From an uncultured Parabacteroides sp. (lineage in GTDB: Bacteria > Bacteroidota > Bacteroidia > Bacteroidales > Tannerellaceae), in contig CAMTPG010000087.1 of assembly GCA_947074335.1 (NCBI GenBank), positions 1 through 8,903 of the forward strand: a stretch of DNA of 8,903 bases. Direction: 5' to 3'. The first letter of the stretch is position 1, and each line of letters starts with the position of its first letter. The translations under genes and the position numbers were made by a program. Shown piece after piece: positions 1 to 6,845 of this stretch. The notes under the pieces were generated by a model. The model had not been told where the DNA came from and ran no database searches. It saw only the letters and a program-made list of their open reading frames with translations.

Positions 1-789
1 TTTGCCCGCGATCTGGGGCGCGACGGTACAGCTGCATTGCTCATTGCGGCCAATGCGGTAAACGGAACAAAAGGCGGCATCGGCAGTTCCTATCTTTCGT
101 CCATCATCACGCAGTTCAATCACGAAAACGGATATGCCATTGTAACGGGACAGGGCAGCATCACGTCAATGAATCTGTTTAATCCGTATCTGGATTATAA
201 AAATTATATGGTGCCCGGAATTATGACATTCCTGCTCACCATCATCGGCGGTTTTCTTACAGCCATGAATATTGTAGGCGAGAAGGAGAAGGGTACCATC
301 GAACAAATTAATGTAACGCCGATTCGTAAATCGCTATTTATCCTGTCTAAGCTTATTCCATCGTGGATTATCGGCATGATTTTGCTTACTCTCAGTATGC
401 TGATTGCTTTTGTGGTGTATCAGTTGCTACCCAAAGGTAATGTATTGCTGATCTATTTTATTTCGTTTATTTATCTGACGGCATTTACCGGTTTTGGTAT
501 CGGCGTTTCGGCTGTATCATCCACGCAGCAACAGGCTATGTTTACGGCTTTCTTTTTCTTTATTATTGCAGCTTTGCTGAGCGGACTGTTTACGCCGATC
601 AGCAGTATGCCCGAATGGGCACAGACGCTGACACGTTTTAATCCGATGCGTTATCTGGTGGAGGTGATGCGTATGATTTATCTGAAAGGAAGCACATGCG
701 GAGAGTTGAAAAGTCATATCTTAATTATCACATTCTTTGCATTGCTTTTTAACGGATTTGCCATCATCAGTTACCGGAAACGGAGCTGA
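1..789 (+). CDS. ABC-2 type transporter permease, C-terminal part (5' end outside window)
   Basis: This is the membrane subunit of an ABC exporter of the ABC-2 family (YhhJ/YbhR-like), which acts in the inner membrane with a separate ATPase. The reading frame is open from base 1, so the TTG at 37 is not a real start. The 262 visible residues compare with about 370 for the family, so roughly 110 N-terminal residues are missing, including the first membrane helix and part of the periplasmic domain. Visible residues 1-65 look periplasmic. About five hydrophobic segments follow, near 70-92, 112-140, 148-170, 180-200 and 238-256. The cytoplasmic loop with EKEKGTIEQINVTPI (about 94-108) and the GLFTPISSMPEWAQ...FNPMRYLVEVMR stretch (about 195-224) are hallmarks of this family. 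Such permeases usually sit beside an HlyD-type adaptor, an ATPase and often a second permease, which would lie to the left. The transported substrate cannot be inferred. Confidence 0.9.
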   Translation, partial: FARDLGRDGTAALLIAANAVNGTKGGIGSSYLSSIITQFNHENGYAIVTGQGSITSMNLFNPYLDYKNYMVPGIMTFLLTIIGGFLTAMNIVGEKEKGTIEQINVTPIRKSLFILSKLIPSWIIGMILLTLSMLIAFVVYQLLPKGNVLLIYFISFIYLTAFTGFGIGVSAVSSTQQQAMFTAFFFFIIAALLSGLFTPISSMPEWAQTLTRFNPMRYLVEVMRMIYLKGSTCGELKSHILIITFFALLFNGFAIISYRKRS

Positions 790-846
790 CGAATTCAAAG
801 CAATTGATTAAAACGGTGATCTAAGTGACAAAACAATCTTTCGATC

Positions 847-876
847 TTTGAAATTATGGAAATATGATTACATTTG
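847..876 (+). promoter_or_regulatory. Candidate Bacteroidota promoter P1 (distal) for ppnP
   Basis: A TTTG at 847-850 (-33 type element) is followed after 18 bp by TACATTTG at 869-876, which fits the TAnnTTTG -7 consensus of Bacteroides primary sigma factor promoters. Transcription would begin at about 880-884, giving a leader of about 75 bases before ppnP. The spacer is slightly shorter than the commonly reported 19-21 bp. No experimental start site is available here. Confidence 0.5.
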
Positions 877-903
877 CGGCTTTATTCTTTACATCCTGTC
901 AGA

Positions 904-933
904 TTTGGCAGAGTTGTAAGGAATGTATCTTTG
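904..933 (+). promoter_or_regulatory. Candidate Bacteroidota promoter P2 (proximal) for ppnP
   Basis: A TTTG at 904-907 is followed after 18 bp by TATCTTTG at 926-933, a match to TAnnTTTG. Transcription would begin at about 937-941, leaving a short AT-rich leader of about 20 bases before the ATG at 959. It has the same internal spacing as the distal candidate and lies 57 bp downstream of it. Confidence 0.55.
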
Positions 934-958
934 CAAACCCGATTAATAAAATGAAATT

Positions 959-1240
959 ATGTTTAAAACAAATGCTTATTTTGACGGCAATGTTATGTCG
1001 ATTGCCCTGAATTCTGCCGAAGGAAATGCCACAGTAGGTGTTATGGCAAAAGGTGAATATGAATTTGGTACGGCTACCATAGAATTGATGACGGTGATTG
1101 CCGGTGAACTGGATGTATTATTGCCCGGCGAGACAGCGTGGAAAACGTATGGTAAATTTGAAACTTTCCGTGTAGAGAAGGATGTGCGCTTTAAAGTGCG
1201 CGCTGCAGAAGATGTTCCTTATTTTTGTGTATACAAATAA
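959..1240 (+). CDS. ppnP: Pyrimidine/purine nucleoside phosphorylase PpnP (YaiE family)
   Basis: This is a complete 93-residue protein, matching the roughly 94 residues of E. coli PpnP (YaiE, formerly DUF1255). The family consists of small single-domain cupin-like proteins that phosphorolyse several purine and pyrimidine nucleosides to the free base and ribose-1-phosphate in the cytoplasm, as part of nucleoside salvage. Family-typical stretches are NAYFDGNV (5-12), ATVGVMAKGEYEFGT (24-38), MTVIAGELDVLLPGE (44-58) and the C-terminal FCVY (89-92). No signal peptide or membrane segment is present. The ATG at 959 is chosen because it gives the family's normal N-terminus. A second ATG at 951 is out of frame and opens only a 19-codon frame ending at 1010. 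The leader has no clear Shine-Dalgarno site, which is usual in Bacteroidota. The gene appears monocistronic: its own promoter candidates lie upstream, and a hairpin begins 3 bases after the stop. Confidence 0.95.
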   Translation: MFKTNAYFDGNVMSIALNSAEGNATVGVMAKGEYEFGTATIELMTVIAGELDVLLPGETAWKTYGKFETFRVEKDVRFKVRAAEDVPYFCVYK

Positions 1241-1243
1241 AAT

Positions 1244-1274
1244 AACGGCCGTTCTGCTTTGCGGAACGGCCGTT
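1244..1274. terminator. Strong hairpin between convergent genes, probable terminator
   Basis: AACGGCCGTTCTGC (1244-1257) pairs with GCGGAACGGCCGTT (1261-1274) around a TTT loop. This makes a 14-bp GC-rich stem with one G-U pair. Read on the minus strand, the hairpin is followed by ATTTTATTTG, a U-rich tail, so it best serves the four-gene minus-strand operon that ends at 1318. On the plus strand the bases after it are A-rich (GAACAAAAAGG), so it is a poorer intrinsic terminator for ppnP, though it may still stop transcription or protect the 3' end. Confidence 0.75.
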
Positions 1275-1317
1275 GAACAAAAAGGATTCTGAAAAAAATA
1301 TAAGTAAAAAGTGATTG

Positions 1318-2784
1318 TTAATCGGCTGTTTTACGATAATCCAATTCAGGATCTTTATCGGCTACAATCGGTTTGTAGTTGTAGGCACCAAGTTCGGAAA
1401 TAAATTCTTCCTGCATCGGTTCCAGCAAAGAAGGATCTGTAAGTATCTGTGCTGCAGTTAATGCAAATACTTTGCCCGCTGTAATAACTCCTTTAGTTCC
1501 CAATGTACTTCCGCCTGCTGCTACATTCTGCCATGAATGACCACCCGAGCCGGGCACAAAACAGGCTGCCGAGAAAGAGCCTACGGGCGCATTCCAACTG
1601 ACATCGCCCACATCGGATGAGCCATGACCCAATTTGCCAAAATCATTTTCGGTAAATGGTTGAACGATAAGCATTTCTTCGATTCCGTTTGTGTTGCGCG
1701 TTGTACTGGTCAATGCTTCGGCAAAAGCGGTTTCGCGTTCATCCAGTTGCGGAGCACCTACCTGTTGCAGTTTGTCATAAATCAGCATGGTCAATGCTTT
1801 ATTGGGCAATTTAGGATGTGTGGCGCCGCCCAGACGCTGGATATCTACGGTTGTTTCTGTTCCCAGTGCAGCTGCATTGGCACATTTATCCACGCGTTCG
1901 GCCAGTTCCATCAGTTCGGGAATGCTTTTGGCACGTACATAATAGGATACCTGTGCATAATTGGGTACTACATTGGGCGAAATGCCGCCGCCGTCGGTAA
2001 TTACATAGTGAATACGCGAATCCATCGACATGTGTTCGCGCATCATATTTACCATGTAGTTCATGCATTCTACCGCATCGAGTGCCGAGCGCCCTTTTTC
2101 GGGACTGCCGCCGGCATGCGACGATGTGCCGTGAAACGAATAGATTGTGCTCAGCCGAGCCAGCGACGAACCGCCGCTTACACCATTCGAACTTCCCGGA
2201 TGCCAGTCTAATACAGCATCTACGCCATCAAACAATCCCTCTTTGGAAAGGAATGTTTTGCCGCCGCCGCCCTCTTCGGCCGGTGCGCCGTATACTTTGA
2301 TGGTTCCCGGTGTGCCGGTTTCTTTCATCCATTCGGCTACCGAGATGGCACCGGCTACTGCAGCTGTTCCCAGCAGGTTATGTCCGCAGCCGTGACCGGA
2401 ACCGCCTTTTACCAGCGGTTTAATATAAGCAACCGTATCTTGCGAGAGTGAACCCAGTGCATCAAATTCGGCCAGAATGCCAATTACCGGTTTGCCTTCG
2501 CCGTAAGTGGCAACAAAAGCAGTCGGCATCTTTGCCACACCTGCATCGATGGTAAAACCGTTGGCGGCCAGTTCATCCTGCAATGCTTTGCTGCTCTGTT
2601 CTTCCAGAAATCCCAGCTCTGCATATCCCCAGATGCTTTTCTGAAGATTATCGTATACATTGAACTTATCATCGATAGAGGAGGTTAACTGCTGTTCCTT
2701 CTGAATCTTTTTGGGTTTCTTGGCACTTACACCCATGCAGCAGGCAGCAAGGAATAAACTGGTCAGATAAATACTCTTTTTCAT
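1318..2784 (-). CDS. Exported M20-family amidohydrolase, AbgB-like
   Basis: This 488-residue metalloenzyme of the M20 amidohydrolase/peptidase family is close in length to E. coli AbgB (481 residues), the p-aminobenzoyl-glutamate hydrolase subunit. Such enzymes hydrolyse the amide bond of N-acyl amino acids or short peptides. Candidate metal-site residues are visible: HGCGHN at 131-136 (Cys133, His135), AEEGGGG at 169-175 (Glu170, Glu171), DWHPG at 193-197 (His195) and GGHSW at 414-418 (His416). SSHAGG (221-226) marks the inserted dimerisation domain, with its conserved His223. The N-terminus has two lysines and a hydrophobic core. It could be cut after VSA at residue 21 or be lipidated at Cys15 (lipobox LAAC), so the enzyme should be exported, unlike cytoplasmic E. 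coli AbgB. The start is firm: an in-frame TAA lies at 2797-2799. It is the last gene of the operon, 26 bp after the M14 gene. The exact substrate is unknown. Confidence 0.9.
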   Translation of the reverse strand: MKKSIYLTSLFLAACCMGVSAKKPKKIQKEQQLTSSIDDKFNVYDNLQKSIWGYAELGFLEEQSSKALQDELAANGFTIDAGVAKMPTAFVATYGEGKPVIGILAEFDALGSLSQDTVAYIKPLVKGGSGHGCGHNLLGTAAVAGAISVAEWMKETGTPGTIKVYGAPAEEGGGGKTFLSKEGLFDGVDAVLDWHPGSSNGVSGGSSLARLSTIYSFHGTSSHAGGSPEKGRSALDAVECMNYMVNMMREHMSMDSRIHYVITDGGGISPNVVPNYAQVSYYVRAKSIPELMELAERVDKCANAAALGTETTVDIQRLGGATHPKLPNKALTMLIYDKLQQVGAPQLDERETAFAEALTSTTRNTNGIEEMLIVQPFTENDFGKLGHGSSDVGDVSWNAPVGSFSAACFVPGSGGHSWQNVAAGGSTLGTKGVITAGKVFALTAAQILTDPSLLEPMQEEFISELGAYNYKPIVADKDPELDYRKTAD

Positions 2785-2810
2785 CGGATTCTTTATTTAA
2801 ATGGTTTATA

Positions 2811-5408
2811 TTAATAATATCTTGATCGATTATTTACCAGCTGACCGAACAATACAGCGTTCGAAAACAGCTTATTGGTACCAAACCAGGTAGAGCGGAA
2901 ATTGGGATTATCCACAAAATAGATTACACAGCCTTTGCCGGCATTTTCGCAAAGTAAAGCAGGTGAATCGGTTATGGATTCATTATACACATCCGGATAA
3001 TAACCCGACAAAAGATTGCCGGTATAGCGAATCGGCGCACTTATCTGCTGATCGGGAACCTCCACAGTCGTAGTGCCGCGTTTAAATACAGGCAAAGTAT
3101 TTTGCTCATATCCCCAGGCCAGCGGATGTGTAGTATCGAGTGATACTTCTACAATTGTGCCGGGGATGCCGTCTTTCCGGTTCTCGTTGCGGTAATCGGC
3201 ATAAGGAATATAGACAGTAGAGTCCAGCATTGAAACGGGTTTCTTCTCTTTCAGTGCCATAAGGTTTTGTTTGCCGATAAATTTAGAGGCATTTCCGGTA
3301 CCAATCAGTGTTCCGCCATTTTTCACCCATTGCACGATTTTGGCATTAGCATCAGGTGTAAGCTGCGGATTGCCCGCCATTACCAGTACATTGTATTTGC
3401 TCAAGTCGGCACGATTCAGCGACTTATCGTCGATCAGTACCGGCTGCATCTGATAACGGTAATCGAGCAGATACCAGATTTCGCCGCAATCCAGCGAGTT
3501 CATGGATTCGCCGGTGATAACGGCGATTTCAGGCTTTTCGAAAGGCATATTTACATCATTGCCCAGATCATATTGTTGCGAAAGACCGGTTTTCAGTCCA
3601 TATACTGTAACGCCGCTCTTTTCGGCCAGACCGGAGATAAGCGAGGCGATTTCGTCAGGGGAGAGAGACTGACCTTCGACAGGCACAATAAAGGTGCCGT
3701 TGCCAAAATGCTTAGACTTTCCGTTGATGGCGTACGTGGTGCCCAACGAAGCTGTTTTAAGTCGGAGGCCCGCCTTTTGCAAAGCATATGCCATCATCGG
3801 TGCATAAAATTCTTTATTCTCGAACAGATACCCGTAGTTACTTTTTCCGCCTATCAGCGTACCGGTCGGGAAAGTCGGCGTTGTTACGGCTTCGCCAATT
3901 AAACCGCCTGTACTTTTCACGGTGCCGCAATTCAGATTATAGGCCAATGGCAGTGTCCATGTAGAAATATCATAAAAGATACTGTCGCAAAACGAATCCT
4001 TATTCGGCTCCATAATAGTTGTGAGCAGAGCCGGATTATTGCCGGCCACCGGGATGATGTAGGCATTATCTTTGGAATAAGTCACTCCGTCGATTGTTAC
4101 ATCTTTCGCCAGTTTATTCACGACGATCTGATGCGTGCGCAGTGTCTTCAGGAAATGATAACTTTTAGCATCCGAGCCGTTACCGTCGAATACATATCCC
4201 TGTGCAGCAGTTTTGGCATAGGTTTTAGCGGCATCAGTATGGAATTGGCGCATATAATCGAGAAACTCATCCTTCTTTTGATAAGCAGCATTGACTGTGG
4301 CAAAAGCAACCATGGCCTGATTGCGCACGGTGAACGGAAAGGTGAGCAGTCCGTTTACCGTATTGCGGTAATGTCCGCGCGATGAGCCCTGTTCCACCAA
4401 CAAACAGAGTGAACCCTGCACATCGCCGTAAGCCGCACCTTTACCAATATAATAGTCATCAAAATTATCTTTGCAATAATAGAGTGAACCGATTTTATCC
4501 AGTGCCGAAGCGGCGAATTGAGCTACTTCATAGGTTTTTTCCTGATTCTGCGGATGCACAGTTTTATAGACTCGACTGGGATGGCCGGGCGAGAAATAGA
4601 GTGTCGAAGCCGATCCCATTTCATGATGATCATTCAACACATTCGGCATCCAGGTCTGATAAACCGTTGCACCAAACTGTCCTTCGGGATGCTGTACAAA
4701 AAGCCAGTCGCGGTTACAGTCGTGCCAATAATGGTTGGCGCGACTCGACGGCCAGGCTTCGGCAAATTCGCGTGATTGTTCGTCGCCCACATCGCTGAAG
4801 CTGCGACTTGTATTTACCCACGAAGCAAAGCGGTTGATGCCGTCGGGATTGAGTCCCGGCACAAGCAAAATCACCGTATTATTCAGTAAATCGTCGATTT
4901 CGGCTCCTTCGGCAGCGGCAAAGAAATAGGCAAAAGCCAGTGAGGCATTCACACCCGAAGGTTCATTTCCGTGAATACTGTTGGCGATACAAACCACAAC
5001 CGGCATTTCGCTCACATTCAGTTTTCCGGATTGCGAAACATCTTTCAGTTTAAGATGTTCCTGCCGGATGTTTTCCAGCTGTCCCTGATTGCCGGGCGAT
5101 GTGATGGCAGCCGTAATAAAAGGGCGATGTTCGTAAGTGCTGCCATATTGTTCGACCGAGAAGCGCGGCGATTTTTCGGCCAGCAGTTGCATATAGCCGT
5201 TTACCTGATTCCAGTCTGCGTGCTGTTCGCCCAGTTCGAAACCCAGATATTCTTGTGGCGTGGGAATCGATTCATTGAGCGTATACTGCCATTCGGAGGG
5301 CATAAAATAGGAAATTTGTTCGGTAAAAGTTTCCGGGAGTGGTTGTGCGGCCAGCGGATAACCGAAGGCCAGCGCACAACTGAGAAAGAAAATCTTGTTT
5401 AATTTCAT
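2811..5408 (-). CDS. Exported M14-family zinc carboxypeptidase with C-terminal extension
   Basis: This 865-residue secreted metallopeptidase is expected to remove C-terminal residues from peptides. A Sec signal peptide occupies about residues 1-21, with a likely cut at LAA/Q. The M14 catalytic domain spans about 50-370. Visible active-site candidates are the zinc ligands His146 and Glu149 (HGNE) and His261 or His262 (NDHHE), Asn232-Arg233 (CNRDW) for the substrate carboxylate, a Tyr near 320, and the catalytic Glu339 (LLVEQGSSRG). Their spacing resembles that of carboxypeptidase A. The rest is far longer than a plain M14 enzyme. Residues about 400-620 form an unassigned region. Residues about 625-705 look like a Rossmann or class I glutamine amidotransferase-like fold (EIAVITGES, YNVLVMAGN, NGGTLIGTG) without an obvious nucleophilic Cys. 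The end, about 730-865, is beta-rich. The ATG lies one codon after the SusD stop (TAA TAT ATG), in the same frame, so translational coupling is likely. Peptide specificity cannot be predicted. Confidence 0.9.
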   Translation of the reverse strand: MKLNKIFFLSCALAFGYPLAAQPLPETFTEQISYFMPSEWQYTLNESIPTPQEYLGFELGEQHADWNQVNGYMQLLAEKSPRFSVEQYGSTYEHRPFITAAITSPGNQGQLENIRQEHLKLKDVSQSGKLNVSEMPVVVCIANSIHGNEPSGVNASLAFAYFFAAAEGAEIDDLLNNTVILLVPGLNPDGINRFASWVNTSRSFSDVGDEQSREFAEAWPSSRANHYWHDCNRDWLFVQHPEGQFGATVYQTWMPNVLNDHHEMGSASTLYFSPGHPSRVYKTVHPQNQEKTYEVAQFAASALDKIGSLYYCKDNFDDYYIGKGAAYGDVQGSLCLLVEQGSSRGHYRNTVNGLLTFPFTVRNQAMVAFATVNAAYQKKDEFLDYMRQFHTDAAKTYAKTAAQGYVFDGNGSDAKSYHFLKTLRTHQIVVNKLAKDVTIDGVTYSKDNAYIIPVAGNNPALLTTIMEPNKDSFCDSIFYDISTWTLPLAYNLNCGTVKSTGGLIGEAVTTPTFPTGTLIGGKSNYGYLFENKEFYAPMMAYALQKAGLRLKTASLGTTYAINGKSKHFGNGTFIVPVEGQSLSPDEIASLISGLAEKSGVTVYGLKTGLSQQYDLGNDVNMPFEKPEIAVITGESMNSLDCGEIWYLLDYRYQMQPVLIDDKSLNRADLSKYNVLVMAGNPQLTPDANAKIVQWVKNGGTLIGTGNASKFIGKQNLMALKEKKPVSMLDSTVYIPYADYRNENRKDGIPGTIVEVSLDTTHPLAWGYEQNTLPVFKRGTTTVEVPDQQISAPIRYTGNLLSGYYPDVYNESITDSPALLCENAGKGCVIYFVDNPNFRSTWFGTNKLFSNAVLFGQLVNNRSRYY

Positions 5409-5411
5409 ATA

Positions 5412-6815
5412 TTAATCGACAATTAAATTGTTCATTGTTCGTTCTGTTTGCGGAATCGGATAGATATATCCGTTGGTGCCCACTTCGGGCGAATAGGAGC
5501 GTTCCAGATTGGTACCCTTCATTTTTACAATCGTTTCGCGACGGCGCATCTGATCCATGCCGCGAATGCCTTCGCCGATAAATTCGAGCCGGCGCTCGTT
5601 GTAAATAGCTGTCCGGAGTGTGCTTCCCTGCATGGAGTCGAAATTCAGCACATCATCGGCTTCGCTCAGTGAGCGGCGGCGTACCTGCAGTAACAGCTCT
5701 TTGGCTTTTGCCTCGTTGCCCAGATTGAAATAGCATTCAGACAGATTCAAGAGCGTTTCGGCATAGCGAAAGACAGGTACATAATCCAGTCCGGTAGAGC
5801 CATTCGGGAATTTAAGAATAATGGCATTCGAATTAGCCGAACCTTTCAATGCCGCTACACGGTTATCGGCGTCGAGTCCGTATCCGGTTTCGCTGTAAAT
5901 GCTGCCGGCATGCAAAATGGCCGAGGTGCCGTTATAGTAATACGAGGGAACCGCTGCATTGCCCGTATTGCGGTTAGAGTTCGACATCGGCAGCGAAAAG
6001 ATCATCTCATTATTAATGTACGGAGCTGCAAAGACATCCGCCGGACTGCCAAGCAATTCGTATCCGCTGATGCTTTCGCCGCAATTGATGGCATCCTGCC
6101 AGCGCTCCATGGCCATATAAGCTCTCATCTTCAGCATATTTACGGCAGCCTGGGTGGCGCGGGTAATGCTGTTCATGTTATTGCCCGATACCGGCAGATC
6201 GGAAACGGCAGCCAGATCCGAAAAGATCTGATCATACACCTGCTGGTTGGTAGAGCGTGCCAGCGCATTATCCGACAAATCTTCTTCGCATTTCAGACGC
6301 AGCGGCACAGAAAGTGCATCCGCCCCCATCATGTAGGGCATTGACCATAATGTATTCAGATAAAAATAGCAGACAGCCCGGATAAATTTGGCTTCGGCGA
6401 TGTACTGATTGTAATTATCGCCGGCCACATCCTGCGCAAACGGCAATCGGTCGAGCACCGTATTTACCGAGTTGATGCAGCGATAAGCATATTGCCAGAT
6501 CTCGCCGTTCTCGCGCGAGTTTCGTCCTACATTATTATCGAATGTAGCCTGCATCTGATATCCGTTTGAAGAGATAATTTCAAATTCATCGCCGATAAAA
6601 TCCATGGCGATGTACATCTTGCCACCCAGCACATAACCGCTTTTCAGATCCGAGTACATGCCGAGGATGGCGCCTTCGAGTCGTTCCGGACTGCTATATA
6701 CGTCCGATTCGGTTACAGCCAGCGGCGGCTCTTTATCCAGATATCCGCTGCACGATATGCATAAACCCGAAAACAGGAGTCCTAACGATAAACTATATAT
6801 CTTATATTTTTTCAT
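5412..6815 (-). CDS. SusD/RagB family outer-membrane nutrient-binding lipoprotein
   Basis: This 467-residue surface lipoprotein would cap the SusC-type channel encoded just upstream and bind its substrate. The N-terminus has a lysine-rich start, a hydrophobic core and CISC, with lipidation expected at Cys22, followed by the typical SGYLDKEP. Family signatures follow: the helical EAKFIRAVCYFYLNTLW (141-157), FRYAETLLNLSECYFNLGN (349-367), NERRLEFIGEGIRGMDQMRR (407-426) and the ending YIYPIPQTERTMN (450-462). The helical TPR-like scaffold of the family is therefore intact, and the length is at the short side of the usual 450-600 residues. The start lies 30 bp after the SusC stop and an AAAAGG (6823-6828) sits 7 bases upstream of the ATG. 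The ligand cannot be read from sequence. The following peptidase genes suggest a peptide or amidated amino acid, as for RagB of the RagAB oligopeptide importer in Porphyromonas gingivalis. Confidence 0.95.
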   Translation of the reverse strand: MKKYKIYSLSLGLLFSGLCISCSGYLDKEPPLAVTESDVYSSPERLEGAILGMYSDLKSGYVLGGKMYIAMDFIGDEFEIISSNGYQMQATFDNNVGRNSRENGEIWQYAYRCINSVNTVLDRLPFAQDVAGDNYNQYIAEAKFIRAVCYFYLNTLWSMPYMMGADALSVPLRLKCEEDLSDNALARSTNQQVYDQIFSDLAAVSDLPVSGNNMNSITRATQAAVNMLKMRAYMAMERWQDAINCGESISGYELLGSPADVFAAPYINNEMIFSLPMSNSNRNTGNAAVPSYYYNGTSAILHAGSIYSETGYGLDADNRVAALKGSANSNAIILKFPNGSTGLDYVPVFRYAETLLNLSECYFNLGNEAKAKELLLQVRRRSLSEADDVLNFDSMQGSTLRTAIYNERRLEFIGEGIRGMDQMRRRETIVKMKGTNLERSYSPEVGTNGYIYPIPQTERTMNNLIVD

Positions 6816-6822
6816 AATGTAA

Positions 6823-6828
6823 CCTTTT
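6823..6828 (-). promoter_or_regulatory. Possible ribosome binding site of the SusD gene
   Basis: The minus strand reads AAAAGG, 7 bases before the ATG at 6815. It is a partial Shine-Dalgarno match, and the other complete genes in this window lack one this clear. It supports the chosen start, which is also the first in-frame Met after the SusC stop. Confidence 0.35.
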
Positions 6829-6845
6829 AAATGTGAGATGATTGA

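Larger units (their letters stand above)
790..958 (+). other. Intergenic region with ppnP promoter elements
   Basis: This 169-bp AT-rich gap lies between the permease stop and the ppnP start. It holds two candidate Bacteroidota promoters, listed separately, and no open frame of note. I see no convincing terminator after the permease. A 7-base inverted repeat (TTCAAAG at 794-800 and CTTTGAA at 846-852) has a 45-base loop and no U-run, so it is not a credible intrinsic terminator. Confidence 0.6.

Noticed and set aside
37..789. The TTG at 37 as the start of a short 250-residue permease
   Set aside because: The frame stays open to base 1 with family-like sequence before it, so the gene simply enters from outside the window.
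794..852. Inverted repeat TTCAAAG...CTTTGAA after the permease as a terminator
   Set aside because: The stem is only 7 AT-rich pairs with a 45-base loop and no U-run. Part of it is better explained as the -33 element of the distal promoter candidate.
1624..2211. A 195-codon open frame on the plus strand, opposite the M20 gene
   Set aside because: It is antisense to the metal-binding region of the amidohydrolase, and its Cys- and His-rich content follows from the codons of the opposite strand.
3267..3902. A 211-codon open frame on the plus strand, opposite the M14 peptidase gene
   Set aside because: It is antisense to a well-supported reading frame and its translation resembles no family I know.
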